A stretch of DNA of 64,000 nt from Phalacrocorax aristotelis (lineage: Eukaryota > Chordata > Aves > Suliformes > Phalacrocoracidae). Positions within the stretch are counted from its first letter, which is position 1. Each line of letters begins with the position of its first letter. Under the pieces are notes generated by a model. It ran no database searches. It saw only the letters and a program-made list of their open reading frames with translations, and was not told where the DNA came from. The translations under genes were made by a program, and so were the position numbers. The DNA is taken from contig NC_134277.1 of NCBI RefSeq assembly GCF_949628215.1, positions 31,137,058 through 31,201,057 of the forward strand, given 5' to 3'. Shown here one piece after another: positions 28,248-42,500 of this stretch.

Positions 28248-29805
28248 TCTATCCAGGGAGACTTCAGCTTCAAGCCAAAGAATGACCAGAGCCCACCTAC
28301 TTTCTAGTATTTTAATTATAGGCTTATGCAACAATATGATGTATCTGTTGTTACAGTTTCCTGAGCTTTGGTATATTTCTGCAAATAGCCTAGACATTCT
28401 TAGCACTGGAAAGGATAAATGATAACTGTAAACTGGTCAAATGGGGTATGTGGGGCTTTTCAGATAGTAAATATGGAAAGTGCTACCAATACTTTGTTTA
28501 ATCTGCTGATTCTTCAAACAGAAGCTGTGGACCAGTTTCTTTGAATGTGCTAAAATGGGCCAATTTCTGCCTGCACTTAAAAACCCAAAATAATGCCACA
28601 GAAACTCCTTTAGATCAAGGTCAGCATAATATTGTGCAGAATTTGGCCTGATAAAGGACTAATTCTGCATCTGTTGCAAGGGTAGGACTGGACATGATTT
28701 ACTTACTAGGCCGAAATACTGCCACACTCACTCATGCAAAATTTCAGACGATGCCTGATCCAGTGTCTTGCAGGGGGCAAACAAAGGATGGGTACTTTGA
28801 GAAAGCTGTGCCTAACATGTTTGCTTGTCTTGTTAGTACATAGGAGCTTTAGAATGAATGGCTGTAAGAGTATTAAGTCGACAAAGATTTTTTTGAGGGA
28901 CTGTCTAGCTCATTGTAATGAATTTCTTTAGATTTATCTCCGTGAACCACCTCCAGCTCCACCAGGTGTTTTTAACCAAAACTCTTAAAGACATTCTAGT
29001 GCACTAGTGCTTTTAAGTGGAGGCAGAAGTAACAGCTTCAAAAATACGTACTGTGCCTTAACCAGACTGCACTTAGGCCATACTTTGTCTTGGTTGCCTT
29101 ACTCGGCAGTACGCAGTGCTTTTCCAGCGTGCAGACAGCTCACCTTGTCAGGTGCAGGATGTGTTTCTGCTCATTTTCTATGCAGGTCTTAGTCAAATAT
29201 CAAGTACATCAAGTGCAAGTAAATGCCTCGTTTTAGTAGCATTCTACATCCTGGGAATTTGGAGTGTGAGTACACACCATAGAATATGGCCTTTTCTTTT
29301 CTCTCAGACACACTTATTTGGGCTTTTTTTATTCTGGTGAATTTAGAGTACATTTTCAAAGTGGTTTTTATTTGTAATTTAGCCAGAAAAGTCTACGTAA
29401 GGGCAGTGGGAAAAACTCTGCTTCGTATCTTTAGCACTGCTTTGATGACTTGCCCTATAATGCTTGTTTTAAACAACAATTTGTACAGCTGTAAATCATG
29501 TCAGTGTGGCTTTTTAATGAAGGCATTTCAACGGTTTTATTGTTCTTATCAGTTAGGTTGGAAAGCGAAATTTCAGACATTTTTGTATTTTTTTAACATG
29601 ATTGTGATTTTGAATCTGGGTAATGCAAAAGAGCTAATTTAGTCTGAGCTCATAATCAATATCAATGACAAAAGAATTGTGAAGCTAAGAGATTAATTAT
29701 AAGAGTTTGTTAGCTTTAAACATTTGCTTAAATCTCTGCTAATATGACTGGGCTGTATCTGAATGTCATTTCATTTAAAATAAAATTACAAAAAACAGTA
29801 TTCTA
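28248..29805 (+). other. SCIN: SCIN 3' UTR (inferred)
   Basis: The stretch from the stop codon to the first good poly(A) signal is about 1.5 kb with no further splice-like coding. An AATAAA at 29779-29784 is followed by A-rich sequence. The exact cleavage point is not visible. Confidence 0.65.
29779..29784 (+). terminator. SCIN: Poly(A) signal AATAAA, probable SCIN
   Basis: This is the first canonical hexamer after the SCIN stop codon, inside TTTAAAATAAAATTAC. Cleavage would be expected about 10-30 bases downstream. Confidence 0.6.
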
Positions 29806-32800
29806 TACGCTGAGCTGATCTTCCTCTCTCTGACATATTGCTGCTCTGTGCTTCTGCTGATGTCGAGCAAAACATCCTAAAAAACCCTACAGATACCTTC
29901 CTTTTTAGATGAACACTGCATTGTGAAGTTATTTGTTTTTACTTTGGTGCCATTTTACCCAGTGGAGGATCACCTCTTCCCCACAACTGGAAAGTTACAA
30001 ACCTAAGTGAAAAATCAAAGAACTGGGTCTTATTAGCTTGTGATTTAATCTTCTCGAAAAACTACCATTGTTGTTATCAAACTCTTTGGCTTTTAACTTT
30101 CTGCTTGTAAAAATGACTGACTATACAAATGATTATTTTATAAAATAGGAGGATAAAGTTGTATGTTTGTTTTGAAAGGATAGGCCTTGCTTTTTATTGG
30201 TGAGAGTAGATAAGGAGATGTCCTTTTCCTGCTGGAAGGAGCACAAAGACCTTTTCAGTTTCTCAGCTACTGCACTTCATGCAGCTGCTGAGCAGCCTGT
30301 AATTATGGTTGTCTTCAACACATACATATGATTCTTCTCATTTTTTAAAAAATAACAGTTATAGTAACTTCTTAATCAAGGAATAGACAAGATTTGCCCT
30401 CCTCGTACATAATCATCTTCCATAACACTGAGGGCTCTGAACTGGCACAGTCTGCCAGCATATTCTGCAGCACTGTGAAAGCCTCTTTTCAGTTCCCTTG
30501 CAAAAGACAGAGGGGCTTTTGTGGTCTCCTGGCCTGGGCATTTGGGTTTACAATACATTGTCCTGGCATGTTGATTACTGATGTTGAGGAGAGCATTGGG
30601 AGCTCATAATGGAACAGTGTTCTCAACTGGGCTTTAAGCACAACAGCTGCTACCAACATTGTTCTTGGGTTTACTTGCTAGCGAGGAAGTTTATTTTTCA
30701 TACATATATGTGCAGTACACACAAAGATGTATTTCTTTGTCTCTGAAGGAGAAAGAGGGAGGGAGGACAGACAGGATGGACTATAAGGGCTTGGAAATAT
30801 TAAAGACTAAGCTGTTTTCAATAAAATATTTAAGCACATAACTATGAATACGCATAGCAAAAATATCTGCCTTCTTTTCAGAAAAAATAGAAAAAAAATG
30901 TGCAGACAGTACAGCCAAGTTCAGCCAAGAACAAGCTATATCTTGCATTATTATCACATAGTAATAGTACATTCACTCTGTTTGGAATGGCAAATTTAGA
31001 CCCTGAGTTAGCAGTTTCATTATGCTACCAAACAGCAAGCATTCATATGTTCTATTGATTGTAAATACAGCATAATTTTTCATCTTTGTTTTATAGAATT
31101 TCATTGCAACAGAAAGCTGTTAGGAATCCTTACAGCCAACAGGACATCATAATACTATATAGTATTGGTATTTTACATAAAATAGTGTAATCTTAGAATA
31201 TAACTACAGATTGAACACAGGAGAGGAGCCAGCCTCTGGAATAACTGCTCTAAATACCCATTTTGACCATAGCACATAGTGCTATGTAGCATCAGATCTG
31301 CTGTAAATGAGTATGTTAAATGTAGCTAAATTCAGTTGAACAGTTTGATCTCTTGCCAGTTCAGACTCACATAAGCGTCACCTGCAACAACAAGAAAATT
31401 ATGAAGATGCTAGACAGTGGGATTGTGGTACTACCCCTCACAGGAGAACTAAGGAACCATACAGAAAATATTTTGCTTGCTGGACTATAGCAGGAGCTGC
31501 TCTCAGACGTCTCTACAGGCTACAGGAACACTTCTTGTTATAAACTTTGTGATCGCCTTGTAGTCTTCATTTTTACTGGATCTAAAAAGGCTAAAAGAAA
31601 AAAAAAAGCCAAATCAAGCCTATTATTTTCCATGGACTGAAGTCCTTCAAACTTTGCTTTAGAATACAATTGCTCCTTCAGCATCCCACTGAAGTTGTGC
31701 CTTTATGGCTTAATTGAGCCAAATGCAACTATATAAGACAAAAAATTTACTATCTCATAAAACCAGAGTTTGATAATACTTTAATGTGCTGACTTTTCAA
31801 ATCCTTGCTTTTTCTTTTTTAAAGACAATAATTTTGTCTTTAGATAAAGAAATAGTCCACTTTTCCCTTCTTAAGGCTAGGACATTTGATGCTAAAATCA
31901 AAGGAGCTTCTGATTTCACTGAAAACACAATCAGATCTTTAATGTGCTACACATCCTTAATGTCTCATTACATCCTCTCTAGACTGGCGTAAAGTTAGTT
32001 TGACCTCCTCTGACTATTAACACATTACCTTATGCTAAAAATCAATAAACTACACTCACTTCAATTAAAGCTTCCAAGGTGCAACAGGGAGAAGGGCAGA
32101 CCAATGGGAGCTGGGAGGCCCACCATGCCATAGAATTAGTCGATGACTGTTCTGGCCCTTCTCCCCCTGCATGTAATTTTCCTGTTGACATTAAAGTGTA
32201 TTTGCATTACAGGGAAAAAAAAATCTCTCCCTATAGAACAGAACACATAAGCTGATTTTTATTTTTTCTTCTAAATAATAGCAAACTGAGTTATTGCAGG
32301 GGAGCAGATAGAAAGGGAATCAGCCTGTACCAAGCTTCTCCCTAAATGCATCACTTCCACTCTGCAAGTGCTCTCTCCTCAAAAGGATGTTATAAGTGTA
32401 GTGAGATCCACAAGACTGTACCTTTTACCACCACATTTAATCAGTCAGCAGTAAAACGTGGGCCTCCCCATAAATGAAATTAAAACATCAATTTGTATTG
32501 TTTGTTAATCATTTGCTCAGAAAATTCCCTGGATGGGGCAAGTAGGGCCAGTGAAGGTACATGCAATGTTTCTTTGGGAATGTATGAGGAAACCAAAGAG
32601 TGAGGCTGGGACAATCTGAACAGAATCCCACTGCAAAGCTCGGAGATAGGCATGTTTGCTTTAGCAGCAATAATGCTTTGATTAGTCTAACAAAACCCCT
32701 TGACCAGTGCTAGAAGAGCTTAGCTCTCCCTGCTGCTCTTTAACAGATTTCACAGAGGTGACTCAGGGTGATTTCACAGCAGTTGGCAATAGTAACATCA

Positions 32801-35800
32801 AGGCTAAATGCAATTAGGTGATTTTGACATCGTTTACTTGACAGTTCACTGTACTTTGTGTTGTCTGATACCCTTCCTACAGAAGAACCAGGACCAATCC
32901 TGATTAAAATAGAGCATTGCTAGGAGGCACCCAAGACAAATTTCCCTCTGGGCTTAGATTTTCAGAGAGGTGGCTCAGAAAGGTCACAGGTTTCCTCTAA
33001 CAGGCATGGCAGCACAGCTGAGTCCCCGTTTAACCGGCTGAGCGGGGCTGTAGTTACCTTTGTTGGTGCCAAAGATTGCCGTCCTTCTTCCCACTAACCA
33101 GCTGCTCTCCTTCTGGACTTGGGCGAGAAGTTAGTGGCTGCAGCAGGGGGAAGAGACAGGAGTGGCAGTGAATGTCTTATCAGCAAGGACAATAGGCAAG
33201 AAGCCCATTCTAACAATCCCTTTCTTGCTGGATAGCCCCAGTCAACAGTAGATCTCTCACAGACCTGCTGCTGCCAGACTCTGTCCCATCCTAGCATTTG
33301 CAGATGCACTCCAGCACCCACTGACTAAATATCCCACGTGTGAATTCCCAAAGCTCCAAGTGATTTTTTTAAGATTGTGTGAGGAAAGGTGATGGAAATT
33401 TGTCCTGTATTTAAAGCAGCAAACAAGGATTTAGGTAACCTATGTTTCCTGTGGTCTGTGCATCCTTGTGTAACCTGAATAAATCACTGAATTTTGCTGC
33501 TTCTATTTTCCACCTATTAAATGATTATTTATTCCATCCTTTCCCTGTTTATTTAAGCTGTGCTGCCTTTTACCGTGTGTTTGTACAATGCCTGACCTAG
33601 CGAAGCCACTTCTCAAAACTGTCATCTTGTAGGTACTGCTCATAATCCAGACAGCTGCCAGCGTTATTAGTGCCAAGCTGCACAGACTTGCTCAGGGCAA
33701 GATCAGACAATGAGACAGGTGCGATGTCTTGGAGACTTACTGAAGCACAGGTGCAGCTCCACCAACAGTGGCATTGGGGCAGCAGAGAAAGAGGAGGAGC
33801 CAGCTCAGCTGAGAAGTAAAGTTTTTATGATATAACACAATATGAGCAAAGATAACAGCCCCCAGCAATACAGGTCAGAGTTGCTTTGTCAGAGCACTCT
33901 GTAAGCCATAACTACAGGTGCATCTGCATCAGGTCCATACAAATTCCTCTCCAGATCAGGAACAACTGCTCTGGGGATAGTAAGCATGAGGGGAAGACAA
34001 GGCTCTGCTGTGTTTACAAAGGAACATCAAAATCCTCAGGAGCCTCTTTGCTTTGACCTGGAGAATGAGACCATTTGCTTTTGAAAGATATGTCAACTTG
34101 TCTGATCTCCCATGTCCTTACGTTTTTCTGCTGCTGTTGTTAAAGACACAAGGCTTTTCTCCAGTACAGCTAATTTTGTTTCTGGCAAATGATATTTTCT
34201 GGATGTCTTAAGGACTGTGGATGTTGATAATTTATCGGATCTTTCTTCTTGCATTACTGAATTATACTGGATAACAGACATATGATGGCATTGCTTCAAT
34301 CCAGAGGCTGAGCATGAGTAAAATATATGCACCAAGAGGACCAAAATGTGCCTGCTGACCACAGCTGGAAGGATGAAGATAACCGCCAAATATCATTCCT
34401 TTTGAGGCTTTGGTTTTGCATTTTAATGGTATCTCCACTCTTGATATGTCTGCTGGCTGCTGCTATTGGTTTCACCCAAAAGGAAGGATTTCATAGTTCT
34501 GTAACAGTGAAAGCTTGGAGTTAGGGAGTCTGTGGTGACTGCTAATGGCTATTGTTTTATTTCAACTGACAGAAAGATGTGTGTGCTTTATGTGTGCTAG
34601 ACTGCTGGGCCTTCAATCAATCCTCAGCAAGGACTCAAAGATCAGTGATTTTAAGGGAGTGCAGTGGTGCTCACCTAAAAACCCTCTATCTGGAGTTGTG
34701 CTGAGATGAAAGACTGTGCAGATGTCGGTGTCCCTAAACAAAAGTACTGGGCTCTGAAGTGAGACTCAGCAGGTAGGATCTCTAAGACTTAATAACAGGC
34801 CTTTGCAGAATGACCTCTGGCTTCAGAGGCCTTCCATCATTAAAATAGGAGGAAGGGATGCAACCATTTGTCCTCTTTAAAGCTTTTTGATGCTTCCTTT
34901 GAAGATTCAAATTGGGGCTGCAGGCACTCATGGCCATGGGCCGTATGCATCCTATAACTATCACATTACTTGCCATCTGAAATCCAAAGACTTCAAAGCA
35001 CGAAGAATTCCCTAAATAGTTCCTTTCTGCTTACAGTATGTCCATGCTTATTTTTTCCTTACATAAAGAGGTATTTTTTATTTTATTTTCCTTTTATACC
35101 CCAGTAGTAGTAAGACCCTGAACGAAATAAGTAAATTGGAAAAAAATAATATTATGCTTCTAGTATCCCACTGCTTCTTCTGCTTCCTCAGTCCTGCCTG
35201 GACTCTTCCTTAATCTTCTTTCTGCATCCTGTCCTGGTAGAGGTGTAGAGGAAGGCCTTCAAAGATGAGATGAAAACTGCAGAGTTTACCGGTGCAGAAT
35301 TACTGGCTCTTGCAGCATTGTCTCCATCCACTGCACTTAAGTGACGTGATTAAAATCTCAGCTAAACAATCTGTTCCTCCCTAAATTTGTTTATCTGCCT
35401 TCCTCACTTTGTTTAAAGCCTGCTAAGTAGTGTGGCGTGGCCATGAGAGCCAGAACAGGGGAAACCTATATTCTGATAAAAAGCTGGGGTGTCAACATAA
35501 AGCTTAAAAATGTATGTATTTTAAAAACTAATATTTTGGCACGTTTTTACAGAAGTAGAGTTTACACGTCTAGTGGCAACAGCTGCTGGGTGCCAGATTC
35601 TCTAGAAGACTTCTACTCTTTTTCAATACTATGAAACTGGAATGTATAATGCAGTTTGTTTGATTCACATTCTCTGTGAGATGAAAGCAAAAATGATTGT
35701 GCAGAGGCAGCTTTTATAAGGTCTTCAAAGCTTACTGTTGTTTCCATCCGAGAACTGAAACCTAGGAGGGCGAAAGAAAGCTTTCTGCCTACCACACTTG

Positions 35801-38709
35801 TGATCACCTTTTGCATCAATTTTCAACCGATATAGCTTTTAAACTTCAGCAAACAGTAGGCCCAATCTTGCATTCATTGAAATAATTTTGAGATTTATTG
35901 TTAACTTCAAAAGAAGACATGGTGAGCTGATAAGACTTAAAAATTCTAGACTATAGCTGAGCAACAAGCTGAAATTACTGCTCCCCACCCACACAATGTT
36001 TGTCCTCCCTGAAACCTTGTTCTTTCATGCTCCTCTTTTCTTTGGTTTTGTTTTTTCCTCCTTTTTTCATCTAACTGTAATACAAGCTTGTGAGCTCCCT
36101 AGGATAAGGGTTGGTTTTCCTTTTGCTATGTTCATATAGCACACAATAATAGGCTTGGATTTCTCACTGAAACTCTAAAGTATTGTGAGTGAGAAAAATA
36201 ATTACATTTTTTTGCTGAAGTTTTAGAAACTGCAACAAACATCCAGTACTATCCAAGTATCAGATGCCCATTGTGTGTCCATGTAAGGGACTGAAACCTA
36301 TCATGCGACAGTGAGGCTAGCTGGTGAAACTGTCCATGACCCTGGGGGAGAGAGCTCTTAGGGCTGCATTGAAACTTTGTAGATCTTATCAACTGCAGCC
36401 AAAAAACTCTGTTTAGGCTTGAGAAAATCCAATCTAGAATGCTTAGCGCTGGTTCTTATTCTGCTGACTGAAGTCTACCTTTAATGCTAGAAATCAAAGC
36501 AAGGGAGTGTTTGCTCTTTTCACTCCCTCCTGTAAAGCTGATTTTTTTCTAACACCCTTCTGATCCAAAGCAGAAGTTAATGGGTTGGTCAAAACCCAAA
36601 CACTGTCAGGGGCTGGATGCAACTGCCACACACCTGGAAAAGCTGCTACTACATCACGGTTTGTGTGCGCTACACCTTGGAGCACTGTTGGCTTGGAAGA
36701 GCGGAAAATGCAAATAAGTATTAGCTCAAAACTCCTAGTCCTCAGTAAATTGTAAACGAAAAGCCAGTCAGAAGTCTGTCCTTCCTTGGAAGCAATGAAT
36801 TGGGGCATACACCATTCTGAGTGGACATTTATGTTTTATTTCGCTGGGCCAGATTAAGTATTTTCCCCTGCGCACTTCAGATGCCTATTGACCAAAAGAC
36901 AGACTAAAAGATCTGTATAGTGACACAGTTTTTAAAAACTCCTCACAAATGCCTCGCAACTGTAGTGCTAAAATGAAGTGACTGGGAAAGGCTTCTGGTA
37001 GGAAGGGAAGCTAGCACTATGGAGGATGAGACCGGTGGACTGCACAGACGCTCAGTGAACTTTATTGGTTTTCTACAGTTTACAAAACATCAAGCTACTT
37101 TATCTGCTGAAGTATACATTGTGTTGTTTACCTTCAGGAACATTGTTAATCTATTAACTCATTAAAAAATTACAACTGCACCTGAGCTCAGTTATCTGAC
37201 TAAAATTCATAATAATTTGTTGCCTCCTTTAAAAAATAATAACAACCTCCCCCTCCCCGTACCTAGAGAGCCAGCAGGTCTTTCTTTTTACTCATCTAAG
37301 AAAGAGATGCTTTTGGGAGGCCAGAGAGGAGTTATATTCCATACATATTTGTTGTGTAGGTGACCAGGAATTATAAGGAACACTCACAAGCTCCTATTAT
37401 TAGGAGCACTGATAAATCACAGAACAGTGGTTGGAGAATATCAAATGAATTCTTTGTGCTCTATTTCATTATCTCAGTAGGGACTTACATTAGCAGTTGC
37501 CTCTCAACACCAAGCTCAAGGCGCCGTGACTTTATCACTGTACTACCTACAACACTATACACTGAAGCAGAGACTTTAGATTTTTCACAGCCCTCCTGGG
37601 AGCTTAGGCATACCTCCCATAGAATTTTATTTCCCTACGCTCCTCTCAGAAACTTTTTTCTATTGCTGCTATACCCTTTTTAGGAGACATGAGCAACTGA
37701 ATTTCCTCTTCAAGGTGTGCACTTAGTTTCATTTACACAAAGTTATTACAGATCAACAGTCTGCTCGTTTTTACAGTGGACCCTGTGTATTGGATGGACA
37801 TCCCTCATGCAGCCGTTGCCAAAAGGGTCAGCCACATCCAAGCGCTAGCTGTGCACGCACCATACGGGCATGTGCTCCGTGCCAGCCGTGGGGACAGGCC
37901 ACTCCCTGCACGTCAGTGGAGCTGCAGCGCTTTGTCTTTTGTGATCATCTTTGAAATTCTCTCATAGCAGGTTTCAGCGCACCATACTTGTCATTTAAGC
38001 ATTTAATTAACTGTATGCTAAGTCCTACTCAGTGAAATAAGTGCTGTGCGCTTCTTCCTGTCCTTGCACTTCCTTTTGGATGTATGCAGTACCTGAAGGT
38101 CAAAGCATAGCTTTTAAGTAAGTAACTGTTGCAAGTGGATGAATTATTATGAAATAACTGGCTTAAACGAATGTTTCACCCCACAAACACTTAGTCAGAA
38201 GCCTCAGTCAGAACTTGCATCTTGTTTTCCACTACAGTCAATCAACTGAGAGACAGATTCGTCAAAACATAAGCCTTCTTAGTTCTGATGTTCCAGGTCT
38301 GCTTCTTTATCCAATCTTTTATAACTCCCGCAAATCTCAGTACCCTTGTAAATGTTAAATACTTACACAATATTTAGAAAGTTCTTTAGAAAAGCAAAAA
38401 TTTAATTGTATTTTCCTCTTCATCGTTACTCTGCTTGTAATATGGCAACGCAAACAGCAGTATCTGATTTACTACTAATATTTCCATTATCATTCTGGAG
38501 TGGGGAAAATACCTTCACATATTAAATCTAGCTACGCAGGGACAAAATACAACAGATACTGCCTTGTATTTGAAATTGTAGTACTTTTAATCTGCTTGCA
38601 AACCGCTTACATTATATCAAAGTGATATATTTAAAAATTGTGCAACCCCCTTCAAAGGAAGCATTGTGAGGAGACGGTAGCTGATACTGAAAACTCAACT
38701 TGAAAGGAT
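29806..38709. other. Intergenic DNA, no gene recognised
   Basis: AT-rich sequence with only short unrecognised ORFs. A CpG-bearing patch at about 37790-37945 stands out against the background. No tRNA, LINE 3' end or LTR was recognised. Confidence 0.6.
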
Positions 38710-39312
38710 TTAAAACTGTTTAGAATAACTTTGACATACAAAAAAAGCTCTGAAGTGCCCATGGCTTTTCTGGGAAAAAAAAAAATATTGGGAGAAAAAA
38801 GAAAGCTCTTGGAACCAGTGCTGTAACTGGCAACATTTTTGAATAGGAGCACTGAGTAGCCCAGCATTCTCAGCAAAAAGGCATGTTTGACTCAAGACAG
38901 TAGTTCTAGAAAAAAACAAAAATGGTGTCGCAAACTTGGGGCAAGGGGTAGGAAGTGGGGCATCTATTGCTGTGGTGAATGTAAGTACAGATGATCCGTA
39001 CAAAACCACTGAAAAAATTACACAAGCCAAGACTGTAAAGCTCCTATGTAGTATCACGTATTGAAATCTTTTTGAATTTCTCATGGTGCAGAATTCACGT
39101 ACTGAAGGATTAAGGTAAGAGGTATCTTTTCCATTTATTAAAGAAACATCTTTGGGTTTTTTTAGCACCAGCTGCTTGGTGAAGTAGGGGTAAGGACGCT
39201 GGAAACCAGGGGTACTTGCAACAATAAAGCTTCTTCTACTCTTTAAAACTGCCCCATAACTAGGTGTATGTCTGGGTTTGGATTTCGCGACTACAAACTT
39301 AGTAACATTCAA
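38710..39312 (-). CDS. Unrecognised 200-codon ORF, possible one-TM protein
   Basis: I do not recognise this sequence. It is the longest ORF in the window outside the CpG island and ARL4A, in otherwise AT-rich DNA. The first 60 residues are basic (for example AKSKPRHTPSYG and LKSRRSF) and 92-113 is a hydrophobic segment (LACVIFSVVLYG) that could span a membrane. After it comes a Cys/Phe-rich tail with an FFF run. A TGA codon lies directly before the ATG in frame, so this is the only upstream start, and its context is poor (T at -3). A CpG-rich patch lies 100-230 bp upstream. No poly(A) signal is obvious downstream. A chance ORF, or an exon extended by chance, remains a serious alternative. Confidence 0.22.
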   Translation of the reverse strand: MNVTKFVVAKSKPRHTPSYGAVLKSRRSFIVASTPGFQRPYPYFTKQLVLKKPKDVSLINGKDTSYLNPSVREFCTMRNSKRFQYVILHRSFTVLACVIFSVVLYGSSVLTFTTAIDAPLPTPCPKFATPFLFFSRTTVLSQTCLFAENAGLLSAPIQKCCQLQHWFQELSFFSQYFFFSQKSHGHFRAFFVCQSYSKQF

Positions 39313-39409
39313 CGACAGGACCTATGCTTAACCTTCATTAACTACGTGCTGCTATTAAATGAACAATTAGCATGGCAGAGAATTTTACGATACAAGTCCT
39401 TAATACGCA

Positions 39410-39540
39410 GGTGCCACCTGATCTCAGGAAGAAGGCGTGCTACCCGCACAGCCACCCGTACGGAAAGCGGTCAGGCTGTTCCCTGCGCTCTGCAAACCTG
39501 GGGTCGCTGCCGCTACAGCCCTCCTATCAGAGGATGAAGC
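39410..39540. promoter_or_regulatory. Small CpG-rich patch upstream of the minus-strand ORF
   Basis: About ten CpG dinucleotides occur in 130 bp (GCGTGC, CCGCAC, CCGTACGG, GCGGTC, TGCGCT, GTCGCTGCCGC), surrounded by CpG-poor AT-rich DNA. It is too short for a formal CpG island. It could be a minor promoter, an enhancer or an unrecognised exon. Confidence 0.3.
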
Positions 39541-42500
39541 AACTAAAATTACAGAACTTGAAAGGTGGAGACTATAATTTTAGTCACCCTGAGACAACAC
39601 TTGCTCAGTATGACGAGGAAAATTTATGAGCTAGTACCACTTTACTTCAGCTAACACACCTACCAGCATTCAAGATGCAGCTCAGTGTGACTGTCAGTAT
39701 CAAAGAACAAGGCTTTTTGTTTGTTAGCCTGCTATATGGCACAATGTTTATGCATGAAAATGAAAGCAGTAAAATGTAAATGTTAGACTTCATGTGAAAG
39801 TATGTATGAAATGAGAACAGGTTTAATTAACTAGTCTAATCAGAGTAGTAACTTAAATTGTAGCACACAGGGACTCCATCTCCTACCGCTCCAAGCTTTG
39901 TTATTTATTGTGGGGAAATAAATTAGATTTTTTAACCACCAACCATTTTTTAATAATCAAAGCAAAATAATTCATGCAGCATGTAAGTTATCATAAAAGA
40001 ATTCAGCAGAGGTAAGAAAGAAGATAAAAGGCTTCTTTGTGCAAAACATTTTGTATGTCAATTTAAGAGATGGTCTTAAGAGCAAAACTTCAGTGTTGCA
40101 ATTTGTCAGCGATTTCATTGTTACTGCCTGTTTTCAAGGGGGTTATCAAAATCCATGGTGAGACTGCTATAGTAGTTCATGTAGGAACTTCTTTTAGAAC
40201 CACATAATGCCACCTCAAAGCAATACTTTTTTAGCTCTAATCTTAGATCTAGGGTATAGCTGAAGAGGAATAACTTCAACTTTTAAATGCACAACCAAGA
40301 TACAGTTGATTACTGTAGTAATAATAAATGTGATTATTATCACACATACATGAATACATATTACCGTAGCCTAGGTCTGCCATGTCATTGTACTGAAATG
40401 CAATTGATTTTTCTCTTCTGTATACATTGAGAAATCTGCTCGGTTGCTCGGAGCAGCAAGAGTTGGTCGTGTGAGGTGGCTAATGTCTCTTTCATGAAGA
40501 CAGAGGTGTTGGGATCCCATCACTACATGCCAGCTACCTGTAGCTGGCAGCGCATTGTCCCTGCAACGATTTCATTCTCCTCATGACTTCACTCCTCTGT
40601 TTTACAACTAATTCAGCTCCATGATGCAGCTGGTTTCTTCCTCTGCCTCCTTCTGCATTTACCTGTATTTGCTTCTACAGTGATCAAGGACAGAGTATGG
40701 AACAGTATGGTGGCGTACCCCTCTGCACCTGCACTATACGGGATTTGGTTCATTCATCTTATGTTTCACTCTTCATTTGATTTGCATGCTACTCACAACA
40801 TGTGCTGTTATTAAAAAAAAAAAGCTAAGGTGATTGGCTATTGAACTGGATAATAAATGTCATTAGCCCGTCCTACAGAATGATGGTATTTGGCCACAAG
40901 AAAAGGAATACTGCGCTTACCTGGCCAAGGAAATTCAAGCCCACTGGTTTCGCTTTGGAAAGAATCTCTCATCTGGTGTGTCTCTAGATGTGCTTGTATA
41001 GCAACAGTCATATCCACTGGAATGGAATTTATCCTTGAAATGAGCAGCACTAAGGGAAAGCTCTGATTTAATGTCTTGCTACAGTGAAACTTTCATGAAC
41101 TGTTAGATTTTCATTTCCGTGAATTGCTATTTCCAGATGACAGACTTCACCCTTGTGAAGTATGCACGCAGCCCTGCAAGTGGACATTTGATGATCTTTT
41201 GCATCTTTGTTGCTGCCCGGGCAGTGTGAGATAGCTCCTGCAGCACATGAGGTGGTGTGTATTAGAAGGTAACCTACATCACTGTTGGGTAATAATATTA
41301 AAATTTCCAAGAGTCTTCTCTTTCTACTCTGTGCCGATTCTTTCTTGGCAACATCTACCACCTCTCTCTCACCACTATCAGCTTCATGGTCCACATCCCT
41401 AATAAGGACTATCTGTGTTTCACAGAGGTAGTTAATGGCTGCAGCTTTAACCTGCCCTGAACCACAATTACTCCTGGACCATTTAGGAACTAAAAAAATT
41501 TCTTATTTTACCACAGTGAAGAAGCCACACATTATGCAGGTGCTGCTTCTTTTTCTTGAAACACAAAGGTTTGTCCCAGGCTACCTTTTCTGTGTGGAAA
41601 ATACATGTACACGATACGTATGAAACATATGTAGAAAATAATATATTACCATTTACCCTAGCAAATCAGTATCAAAGAAAGGGGAAAAGGTTTTTAGCCC
41701 AGAGAAGCTGAAGTTGCAGTTGTTTTCATGAGGTAAGGCATGCTGAGCCAGAAAGAACTCAGGAATGCAGACAAGTTAGATAAGAAGTGAGAAAAGTATC
41801 AGTAGGCAAAACAACCCTGACACAGAACTGAGGTACCTCCTTATTTTACATTACAAAGTTTGCACATGGCTCAAGCCTTTTTCCATTCAGTTTCCTCATA
41901 CATGTACCTTGCAGTTACCGTCACCTTTCATCTAACAACGGCCCCTTCCCCCCATTTAGCTACACACTTAAAAAGAAAGTAAGTATACTTCTTGCTGGAC
42001 ACCTCCTTCATTCGAGGCTTCTACAGGATGGTCAAAGCCTTGCTTCACCCTCACCTTCAATTATCAGAGGTTGAATGTGTCAGCTTTCTTACACTCCCAG
42101 TCATTTAGATACCATTGCTGCCTTCGCAACACCTGGAACACCTGCCCAGTCTGCACGTTTGAATTCTAAAGTAGCATGAAGTGCATGGGAGGAGTTGATC
42201 AACTGGGATTGTTATTTAATAGCTGTTTTGCAGAAATGCCTACAGGTGTTAATTAAGATCAAGGTGCTAAGCACTAGGAAGACTTACAATGAAAAACAGT
42301 CCCTGCCCCAGAGAGTTCATAATTCACTTTATGGCAAGTTCCAACAGGTGGATGAGATAAATTAACTGTAGGGAGGGAAAGAGAAGAATCTACTTCTCCA
42401 AGCATTTTCTGCACAGTGTGGATCATTTTCATGCCCATATTTACAAATACAGATATGGTCATTTTGCTGAAGATGTTAATTTCTCTCTGATCTTAAAATG

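Noticed and set aside
40838..41394. Neighbouring minus-strand ORFs of 108 and 70 codons as one broken gene
   Set aside because: The two pieces show no shared family, and no splice sites or known protein support joining them.
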